A stretch of 64,000 nucleotides of DNA from NCBI RefSeq assembly GCF_000382245.1, contig NZ_KB907863.1, forward strand, positions 197,442 through 261,441, written 5' to 3'. Position numbers and translations under genes: made by a program. This DNA comes from Kushneria aurantia DSM 21353 (GTDB taxonomy: Bacteria > Pseudomonadota > Gammaproteobacteria > Pseudomonadales > Halomonadaceae). The notes below the pieces were generated by a model that saw nothing but the letters and a program-made list of their open reading frames with translations, was not told the DNA's origin and made no database searches. Numbering within the stretch: position 1 is the first letter of the stretch; each line of letters begins with the position of its first letter. Shown here piece by piece: positions 57,456 through 64,000 of this stretch.

Positions 57456-57533
57456 CGGCCAACAAAACGGTATGCCGGGTGATGGCGTCAGCTGGCGCCA
57501 AAAATCGTATAAAACACAACAAGGTCAAATATC

Positions 57534-59039
57534 ATGCAAGCGATACTCAACGCCATCGAGCGCGCGGGCAACAAACTGCCCCACCCCTTTATTCTGTTTG
57601 CCATTCTGGCCGCCCTGATCGTGGTGCTCTCCTCACTGCTGGCGCTGTTTGGCGTCTCCGCGGTCAACCCACAGTCCGGCAACGAGGTGTATGTCCGCAG
57701 CCTCATCTCGCCGGAGGGGCTGGAATTCATGCTGACCAGCGTCGTCAGCAACTTCGTCAATTTCCCGCCGCTGGGGCTTATTCTGGTCGTCATGTTCGGT
57801 ATCGGCCTGGCCGACAGGGTGGGGCTGATCTCGAAGCTGATGCAGGTCAGCGTGGCCAAAGCGCCGGCGCCACTGCTCACCTTCTGCGTTTTCATGGCGG
57901 GTATCTGCGGCAGCATCGCTTCCGATGCCAACTACCTGATACTGATTCCGCTGGCCGCCATGGTCTACTACTCGGTGGGCCGCCACCCCATTGCCGGTGC
58001 CGCCGCAGCCTACGCCGCAGCCGGTGCGGGCTTTGATGCCAGCCTGTTCATCACCGTCGGCGACGCCCTGTTCGCCGGCATCACTACCGAAGCGGCGCGC
58101 ATCATCGACCCCGACGCCTATATCTCGCCGGTGGACAACTACTACTTCGTGGCCTGCTCGGTATTCGTGCTCGCCGCAGCGGGGACGCTGGTGATCGACA
58201 GGCTTGTCGAGCCGCGCCTGCAGCGCACATTGCCGATGAGCAAGGACTTCACTACCGCCGTCGACAACCAGCAACTGACCACCGATGAAAAGCGCGGCCT
58301 CAGAAACGTGGGCCTGGCAAGCCTGGCCTACCTCGCCCTGGTGCTATTGGCTGTACTGCCCGAAGCCTCGCCGCTGCGCAACGACGAAGGCGGCCTGGTG
58401 CCGTCGCCCTTTCTGGGTGCTCTGGTGCCGCTCATATTCGGCTACTTCGTGGTAATCGGCCTGGTGTACGGCATCACCACCGGCAAAATACAGAGCAGCA
58501 AGGACGTGCCCCGCTATATGTCGGAAGCCGCCAGCGAACTGGCGCCTACCCTGGTACTGTTTTTCGCCATTTCGCAGTTCATTGCCTATTTCCGCTGGTC
58601 GGAGCTGGCTCAGTTCATCGCCATAGAGGGCTCGGGAATTCTACAAAGCACCGGCTTCACCGGGCTGCCACTGGTGCTAGCGTTCATCGTCATGACGGCG
58701 TTTCTCAACATCTTCATGACCAGCGGCTCGGCGCAGTGGGCGCTCATGGCGCCGGTCTTCGTGCCCATGCTGATGATGATCGACTTCGACCCCGCCTTCG
58801 TGCTGGCCATGTTCCGTATCGGTGACTCCAGCACCAACATCATCTCCCCCATGAGCCCCTACTTCTCCGTGGCACTGGTCTATATGCAGCGCTACAAACC
58901 GGATATGGGCATCGGCACGCTGATCTCCACCATGCTGCCTATGGCCATCACCTTCCTGGTCACCTGGAGCGCCTTTTTGATGTTCTGGCTCATCATGGGC
59001 TGGCAGATCGGTCCGGGGATCAACATGATGGCGAGCTGA
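57534..59039 (+). CDS. AbgT-family transporter
   Basis: 501 aa (E. coli AbgT 508) with about 11-13 helices. Family stretches include NKLPHPFILFAILAALIVVL, FPPLGLILVVMFGIGLADRV, GSIASDANYLILIPLAAMVY and FMTSGSAQWALMAPVFVPML. AbgT members import p-aminobenzoyl-glutamate or, in some bacteria, export sulfonamide-type drugs. Pairing with an M20 hydrolase favours uptake. Its stop abuts the convergent lysR stop. Confidence 0.9.
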   Translation: MQAILNAIERAGNKLPHPFILFAILAALIVVLSSLLALFGVSAVNPQSGNEVYVRSLISPEGLEFMLTSVVSNFVNFPPLGLILVVMFGIGLADRVGLISKLMQVSVAKAPAPLLTFCVFMAGICGSIASDANYLILIPLAAMVYYSVGRHPIAGAAAAYAAAGAGFDASLFITVGDALFAGITTEAARIIDPDAYISPVDNYYFVACSVFVLAAAGTLVIDRLVEPRLQRTLPMSKDFTTAVDNQQLTTDEKRGLRNVGLASLAYLALVLLAVLPEASPLRNDEGGLVPSPFLGALVPLIFGYFVVIGLVYGITTGKIQSSKDVPRYMSEAASELAPTLVLFFAISQFIAYFRWSELAQFIAIEGSGILQSTGFTGLPLVLAFIVMTAFLNIFMTSGSAQWALMAPVFVPMLMMIDFDPAFVLAMFRIGDSSTNIISPMSPYFSVALVYMQRYKPDMGIGTLISTMLPMAITFLVTWSAFLMFWLIMGWQIGPGINMMAS

Positions 59040-59963
59040 TTACTGCATCGCCAGCATCACCTTCCATAAATAGCCGGCAGCCGGCGACAGCCGCCTGCCG
59101 GCCCGGCGTACCAGGTTCGCCTGGCTCGATGCCGCCATGGGGTGGTCAACGGGAACGGCCCTGAGCTTCCCTGCCGCCACCTCCTCACCGGCGGCAGCCG
59201 CCGTCATGAACGCCACTCCTATTCCGGCGCAGGCGATACGACGCGAGATCGAATGCAGGTTGCAGCGATAGGCGGGGGTCACCAGTTGACCCTCGGCACG
59301 AAAGACCTCGTTCACAAAGCGCTGCGTTCCCGACACATCCGGCAAAAAAATCAGCTTGTGGCGCGCCAGCTCGGCAAGACTGACCGTCTCCTCCTCGGCG
59401 ATGGGGTGGCCCGGCGCCACCAGGGCGCAGAGCGGCCCGCGCCGAAAGGAGTGCACCACCAGCCGCGAGTCCGACACCGGGCCGTAGGTCACCGCGATGT
59501 CGACTTCATCGTTGGCCACCATCTCATGAGGCTCGTGGGGGTGATAAATCCCCGTGCGGATATCGATCATGACATCGGGATAGCGCTCGGCTACGCGGTG
59601 CAGAACGGCATTGATAAAGCTTTCGATGAAACCGTCACCGACCGAGACGACCACCTTGCCAAGCTGCAGATTGCGCAGGCGCGACAGCGTGTCGCCCAAC
59701 TCGGAATTCAGCCGGCGCTGTGCCAGAAAGCTGTCGTTGACCAGCGCGCCCGCCTCGGTGGGCACGACCTGACGCCCCCGTCTTTCGAGCAAAGCCATGC
59801 CCAGCTCGCGCTCCAGGCTGCGCACCTGGCGGCTGATCACCGAAGGGTTGAGATGCAGGTGCTCCGCGGCGGCGCGAATGCCGCCGCAGCTGCACACCTG
59901 GTAAAGATAAAACGCCCGCCTGTCGAGTAGCTCCATGCCGGACCCCGGAGTTTTCGTGGCCAT
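59040..59963 (-). CDS. LysR-family transcriptional regulator
   Basis: 307 aa. The helix-turn-helix occupies about residues 13-70 (RAFYLYQVCSCGGIRAAAEH, HLNPSVISRQVRSLEREL). The substrate-binding domain follows from about 95. It faces the M20-abgT pair tail to tail, with stops directly adjacent, and may regulate it in response to the amide substrate; that is a location-based guess. Confidence 0.9.
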   Translation of the reverse strand: MATKTPGSGMELLDRRAFYLYQVCSCGGIRAAAEHLHLNPSVISRQVRSLERELGMALLERRGRQVVPTEAGALVNDSFLAQRRLNSELGDTLSRLRNLQLGKVVVSVGDGFIESFINAVLHRVAERYPDVMIDIRTGIYHPHEPHEMVANDEVDIAVTYGPVSDSRLVVHSFRRGPLCALVAPGHPIAEEETVSLAELARHKLIFLPDVSGTQRFVNEVFRAEGQLVTPAYRCNLHSISRRIACAGIGVAFMTAAAAGEEVAAGKLRAVPVDHPMAASSQANLVRRAGRRLSPAAGYLWKVMLAMQ

Positions 59964-60122
59964 AACGCCCGCCGGCTCGCCCTCTTCATAAGCGGCTATC
60001 CCGCCTTGTGCCTGTACCCTGATAATGAACCGGCTTTCATGCCATACAGCTGGATTATCCCGAGGCGCTGTCGTCGTACCAATGCAGCCCTGTCCGGCCC
60101 GGACGCGCCTGGCAAATGATGG

Positions 60123-61094
60123 CTACTCGGCCTCACGGCGAATCTGCCGGACCTGTTCGATATCGAGCCCGGCGACACCGGCGATCGTCATGTCATCCAT
60201 TGAGGTCTGAACAACGAGATGACGGGCCACCTGCTGGGCGCGATGCAGCTCGCCTTCCTGACGGCCTTCCTGACGGCCCTCCTGACGGCCTTCCTGACGT
60301 CCTTCCAGGCGCTCTTTTTTCACCAGGTTTTCAAGGTTCTCGGCCAGCATGTTCCTGTCCTCCACCAGACTCTGAAGTCTGTCTATATTGACGCCGGCAC
60401 CGAGCCGGTGCAGATGGCGCTTGATCCAGCGGGTGACGACCCTGTCGATGCGCTCCCTGTCGGGATCGGCCTGAATGATGGCCACGATGCGATCCACCGC
60501 CTGCTGGAGCGCTTCCCAGCTGTCGGCGGCGTTTTCGATGCTGAAAATGCCACTGAGCGGCGTCTCCCGCTCGGCCAGCTCCTCATCAGTATAACGCCTC
60601 TCGTCGACCAGGTAGTAGCGCATGTGCGGCTGATACGCCCGCAGAAAATCCGGCGGCTGTGGCTGTATCAGATCGAAGATATCCTCGGGCGCCGACCAGC
60701 GCCGCGAGCCGTTGTGGAGCACGATGGGCAGTACCGGCGGCAGGCCGCGCTCCAGAGTGGTCACGCCACTCTTGAGCAGATGGTCGTAGAAGCAGGCCAC
60801 GTAGTGCAGCAGGCGGATGGGCATGGTGTTGTCCACTGACGACTGGAACTCCAGCAGCAGGTAGAGAAACACCTGCCGGGTGACGCCCTGTTAGGTGACC
60901 TCCACCGACCACACCAGATCCTCCCGGCGCTCCTCGAACAGCGGCGTGATGTAGTGGCCGCTGTGATTGGTCAGGGTCGAGAAGTCCATCATGGCGGCGA
61001 TCTCGGCGGGGGCGAAGCCCTCGATCAACTGGCGAACGAACGCCGGGTGGCTGAACAGCTCCTTGTAGCCGGTATCGTGGTGATGGCTGGGCAT
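60123..61094 (-). pseudogene. Rpn-family recombination-promoting nuclease, interrupted by an in-frame stop
   Basis: From ATG 61094 (AGGAG upstream) the protein reads HHHDTGYKELFSHPAFVRQL and stays open for 67 codons to TAA at 60891-60893. The same frame then continues as QGVTRQVFLYLLLEFQSSVD to a normal end, so a single codon breaks an otherwise intact 324-codon gene of Rpn length. The D...ExQ residues of the PD-(D/E)XK fold lie on both sides of the stop (MMDFSTL before, LEFQSS after). The C-terminus has QEGR repeats and ends like the fragment at 50046. Inactive unless read through or a sequencing error. Confidence 0.85.
60251..60310. repeat. 12-bp tandem repeat (QEGR codons)
   Basis: Five imperfect units of the type GGCCTTCCTGAC inside the Rpn-family gene, encoding QEGR on the reverse strand. 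It is the same unit as at 50168-50215 and probably varies in copy number. Confidence 0.8.
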
Positions 61095-61330
61095 GGGGGC
61101 TCCTGTCGCGTGACCGGGGAGCCTACCATGACAAGCGCGACCGGTGGGCGCGTCACCCTGTGATCAGACGCTCGCGCTGACCATCTCGGGCTACGCCTTC
61201 AAGGTCACCGGCACTGCCCCCCCTGACCTTCCCTCGCGCGCGGCCCTTCTCTATCTACCCTACCCGCCCGCCGCCGCGCCCTTTTCATAACCTGTTATAT
61301 CTTCGGGGCATTTTATTCGTTTTTTTGACT

Positions 61331-61355
61331 CTGTGCCCTCAAGCCAAGGGCACAG
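61331..61355. other. Inverted repeat in the Rpn-flagellin gap
   Basis: CTGTGCCCT and AGGGCACAG pair perfectly over 9 bp around CAAGCCA. The run of seven T lies on the wrong side for either direction, so it is not a standard terminator. The 476-base gap 61095-61570 otherwise holds the flagellin promoter. The stretch 61150-61300 shows no convincing gene. Confidence 0.35.
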
Positions 61356-61464
61356 CCGCCGTTACCCCCATTGCATGACGGAGAACGCGCCCCGCATCCG
61401 GTTTAAAACGCAACCCGCATGAAGCGGTTGCAAGGCAGAAAAAGAAAAATTTTCGGGCGCATAT

Positions 61465-61491
61465 TAAAGAACCGCTGTTCGGTTCCGATAA
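61465..61491 (+). promoter_or_regulatory. Sigma-28 promoter of the first flagellin gene
   Basis: TAAA (61465-61468), 15 bases, then TCCGATAA (61484-61491), against the consensus TAAA-N15-GCCGATAA. Transcription should start about 70 bases before the ATG at 61571. Confidence 0.88.
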
Positions 61492-61570
61492 CACCATCAA
61501 GCGGCAGGCTGTACGCAGTCCCCGAGCAAGAGCCGCTTTCAACCAAGCCATACAATGGGGAAGACTCAAC

Positions 61571-62734
61571 ATGTCCATGACCGTTAACACCAACGTCCTG
61601 TCGCTTACCGCTCAGCAGAACCTCAACAAATCCCAGGATATGCTGGGCAGCGCCATCGAGCGGCTCTCCTCGGGCAAGCGCATCAACAGCGCCGCCGACG
61701 ACGCCGCCGGCCAGGCGATCGCCAACCGCATGTCCAGCCAGGTGACCGGCCTCAACCAGGCCAGCCGCAACGCCAACGACGGCATCTCGCTGGCGCAGAC
61801 CGCCGAGGGCGCGCTGGACCAGGTCAACGAAAACCTGCAGCGCGTTCGCGAGCTGACCGTGCAGTCGCAGAACGACACCAACTCCGCTGAAGATCTGCAG
61901 TCCATTCAGGACGAGATCGATGCCCGCATGAGTGAAATCGACCGTGTTGCCAATCAAACCGAGTTCAACGGCCAGAACCTGCTCAACGGCAGCGCCAGCG
62001 AGATTAACATCCAGGTCGGTGCCGACGACGGCCAGACTATCTCGCTGAGCATGGAAGGCGTCAGGACCTCCGACCTCAACGTAGAAGGCTTCTCCGTCGC
62101 CAGCGATCGCGCCGCAACGGCCAGTGATGTCATGACGCAAGCGACTGCAAGTGACACGGTGCAGATCGGCAGCGGCACCACATACACACGAAATGCTCAG
62201 GGTGTCTGGACGGGCGATGATAGTACGACTATCCAGAGCGACGCCGCCATGACGACGGCTATCAACAACGCAACGGCCAACAGTACCGAAAGCACGTTTA
62301 CGGATGCCGATGCCGCAAATGGCTCTACCGCCTACACGATTGCCGCTGATAGCGGCAATGTCACCACAGGCGGTACGCAGCAGTATGTCGACGTCAGTGC
62401 CTCCTCGGCAGGCGAGCCGACGTTCATTGAAGCAGACGCTGACGACTTTCAGCAGGCCACCGCGGATCCGCTGGCCACCCTGGACCAGGCCATCTCCAGC
62501 ATCGACAACTTCCGTTCCGATCTGGGTGCCTCCCAGAACCGTTTCGACTCGGCGATCAACAACATCGAGTCAACCTCGACCAACCTGCAGTCAGCCCGCT
62601 CGCGCATCGAGGACACCGACTACGCCGAAGCCGTATCGGATCAGTCCAAGGCGCAGATTCTGCAGCAGGCCGGCACCTCGGTTCTGGCCCAGGCCAACCA
62701 GTCCAGCCAGAGCGTCCTCTCGCTGCTGGGCTAA
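61571..62734 (+). CDS. fliC: Flagellin
   Basis: 387 aa. The conserved N-terminal D0/D1 ([40 protein letters not shown]) and C-terminal D1/D0 ([20 protein letters not shown], ending QSVLSLLG) domains pack to form the filament shaft. The middle (about 175-290) is a Thr/Ala/Asp-rich variable domain exposed outside. There is no signal peptide, as expected for export by the flagellar apparatus. The start ATG 61571 has GGGGAAG upstream; ATG 61577 is also possible. A terminator follows and a second flagellin gene lies 285 bases on. Confidence 0.96.
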   Translation: MSMTVNTNVLSLTAQQNLNKSQDMLGSAIERLSSGKRINSAADDAAGQAIANRMSSQVTGLNQASRNANDGISLAQTAEGALDQVNENLQRVRELTVQSQNDTNSAEDLQSIQDEIDARMSEIDRVANQTEFNGQNLLNGSASEINIQVGADDGQTISLSMEGVRTSDLNVEGFSVASDRAATASDVMTQATASDTVQIGSGTTYTRNAQGVWTGDDSTTIQSDAAMTTAINNATANSTESTFTDADAANGSTAYTIAADSGNVTTGGTQQYVDVSASSAGEPTFIEADADDFQQATADPLATLDQAISSIDNFRSDLGASQNRFDSAINNIESTSTNLQSARSRIEDTDYAEAVSDQSKAQILQQAGTSVLAQANQSSQSVLSLLG

Positions 62735-62784
62735 GCCCGCCGCGAGTAACTCGCTCACCTTTCCGGCCCCTGCCGGACCCCGAA

Positions 62785-62811
62785 ACCCCGCTGCCCGCAG
62801 CGGGGTTTTTT
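62785..62811 (+). terminator. Rho-independent terminator after the first flagellin gene
   Basis: CCCCGCT-GCCCGC-AGCGGGG is followed by TTTTTT. It lies 51-77 bases past the stop and separates the two flagellin transcripts. Confidence 0.92.
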
Positions 62812-62904
62812 GATGCGCACCACGGCGAGGTCATCGCAAGCGCCCACTACTACCGATCGAACCAAAATAAAAGGCAAAAAGCGAAAATATTGGCCGCCAA
62901 AAGC

Positions 62905-62931
62905 TAAAGAAAGCGCCGCTACCACCGATAT
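62905..62931 (+). promoter_or_regulatory. Sigma-28 promoter of the second flagellin gene
   Basis: TAAA (62905-62908), 15 bases, then ACCGATAT (62924-62931), with two mismatches to the GCCGATAA box. The gene therefore has its own FliA-dependent promoter, with a leader of about 80 bases. Confidence 0.82.
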
Positions 62932-63019
62932 TCAGGGTACGCGGCGCGAACGCCGCAAAGCGGCCCCTAAAGCCACTCCCAATATAGTTGAATGTGTATG
63001 TAAGAAGGAAAACACCACC

Positions 63020-64000
63020 ATGGCAATGACCGTCAACACCAACGTACTCTCGCTGACCGCACAGCAGAACCTCAGCCGCTCCCAGGACCTGCTGGGCAAC
63101 GCCATCGAGCGCCTCTCCTCCGGCAAGCGCATCAACGGCGCCGCCGACGACGCCGCCGGCCAGGCCATCGCCAACCGCATGTCGAGCCAGATCACCGGCC
63201 TCAACCAGGCGAGCCGCAACGCCAACGACGGCATCTCGCTGGCCCAGACCGCCGAGGGCGCCCTCAACCAGGTCAACGACAACCTGCAGCGCATTCGTGA
63301 ACTGACCGTTCAGTCGCAGAACGACACCAACTCTGCCGATGACCTGCAGTCCATCCAGGAAGAGATCGGTGCACGTCTGCAAGAGATCAACCGGGTCGCC
63401 GAGCAGACCGAATTCAACGGCAAAGCCCTGCTTGACGGCAGCGCCGGCACCATCTCCATTCAGGTAGGCGCCGACGATAACCAGACCATCTCCCTGAACA
63501 TGGAAGACATTCGTCTGGAGCAACTGGGCGTCTCGAACTTCTCGGTCGCCACTGACCGCGCCGCTACCGCTACCGATTTGGTCGCGGCCGCCGCTGGCAC
63601 CACTGGCTCGTCAATCACTGTGGGTGGCACCACCAATGCCTACTCGCGCCAGGCCGACGGCAGCTGGACAAATGGAACCGCAGACCAAGCCATTGCCAAC
63701 GATGCCGCCATGGCTGAGGCGCTGAATGCTGCCGGTAGCGACAGCACCGTAACCGTTGGTACCGCCGGCACCGCTTACACTGTGGCGACCGGTAGCGGCG
63801 ATGTTACAGCAAATATTGATGGCAGTGACCAGGCTGTGTACGTCGATGCCAGCGAGTCCTCCAGTAGCAGCCCGGCTTTCATTGGCGCAGATAACGAGGC
63901 TCGCCAGACCGCAACAGCCAACCCGCTGGCCACGCTGGATGCGGCCATCGCCAGAATCGACAACTTCCGCTCCGACCTGGGTGCCTCCCAGAACCGCTTC
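63020..64000 (+). CDS. Second flagellin (3' end cut by window)
   Basis: 327 codons from ATG 63020 to the window edge, no stop reached. AAGAAGGAA lies upstream. The D0/D1 start ([40 protein letters not shown]) is nearly the same as in the first flagellin, and the shared [15 protein letters not shown] stretch marks the return of the conserved C-terminal part at the edge. The central domain is alignable but much more diverged, with Asp/Ser/Thr/Ala-rich sequence. Tandem copies can form a mixed filament or serve different conditions. Confidence 0.95.
   Translation, partial: MAMTVNTNVLSLTAQQNLSRSQDLLGNAIERLSSGKRINGAADDAAGQAIANRMSSQITGLNQASRNANDGISLAQTAEGALNQVNDNLQRIRELTVQSQNDTNSADDLQSIQEEIGARLQEINRVAEQTEFNGKALLDGSAGTISIQVGADDNQTISLNMEDIRLEQLGVSNFSVATDRAATATDLVAAAAGTTGSSITVGGTTNAYSRQADGSWTNGTADQAIANDAAMAEALNAAGSDSTVTVGTAGTAYTVATGSGDVTANIDGSDQAVYVDASESSSSSPAFIGADNEARQTATANPLATLDAAIARIDNFRSDLGASQNRF

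Noticed and set aside
60891..60893. Programmed readthrough of TAA in the Rpn-family gene
   Set aside because: No known readthrough context or structure was seen; simple inactivation or sequencing error is more likely.
61100..61440. A short coding remnant reading QTLALTISGYAFKVTGTA
   Set aside because: Too short, with no start and no recognised family; treated as chance.

Overview
The window looks like a core-chromosome segment of a GC-rich, motile gammaproteobacterium. The gene set (prfC, the thrS-infC-rpmI-rplT-pheS-pheT-ihfA block, ppnN, a split glycine-cleavage locus) and the acidic, halotolerant-type proteins and flagellins point to the Halomonadaceae (Halomonas/Kushneria-like). That placement is inferred from protein character, not from a database search. 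No rRNA, tRNA, CRISPR array, prophage or intact insertion sequence was recognised.

Layout. Positions 1-11.3 kb hold a cut-off mscL and prfC (minus), then a plus-strand run: redox two-component pair regB-regA, an inositol-monophosphatase-type phosphatase, a KefB/C-type K+/H+ antiporter, and five tightly packed or overlapping genes (fructosamine-kinase-like, YihG-like acyltransferase, LysM/LytM lipoprotein, glycosyltransferase, PAP2 phosphatase) that look like an envelope/lipid operon. Positions 11.4-18.2 kb hold the glycine cleavage genes in two divergent arms: an alanine/glycine:cation symporter plus gcvT on minus, and gcvH-gcvP-thpR on plus, with a perfect palindrome between the arms. Positions 18.2-22.0 kb carry a LysR regulator, a YfcL-family protein, ppnN, a small membrane protein and a flavodoxin. 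Positions 22.1-29.3 kb are the translation block on minus, read thrS to ihfA, with a probable AUC-initiated infC and several candidate RNA control hairpins. Positions 29.6-38.7 kb have an OmpA-like lipoprotein with TSP3-type repeats, a DUF2489 protein, a glycosyltransferase, a DASS transporter followed by a deleted remnant of a second copy, a chemoreceptor with a CheR/CheB tether, an amidase and an RpiR regulator.

Positions 38.9-49.9 kb are a purine-catabolism island: xdhA-xdhB-xdhC-guaD-permease on plus, uraH (minus), uraD (plus), and pucG-allC (minus). Together they cover guanine to xanthine to urate, 5-hydroxyisourate to allantoin, and allantoate to ureidoglycine to glycine plus a keto product. 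The urate-oxidising step and allantoinase are not in the window.

Positions 50.0-64.0 kb hold a fragment of an Rpn-family (PD-(D/E)XK) gene, an RND efflux pump with its adaptor behind a promoter that overlaps an AcrR-like operator, fliA, an M20 peptidase with an AbgT transporter, a LysR regulator, a second Rpn-family gene broken by an in-frame stop, and two tandem flagellin genes each with a good sigma-28 promoter. The second flagellin runs off the window.

No clearly new multi-gene system was seen. The observations most worth follow-up are the regulatory sites and the gene remnants listed under findings.
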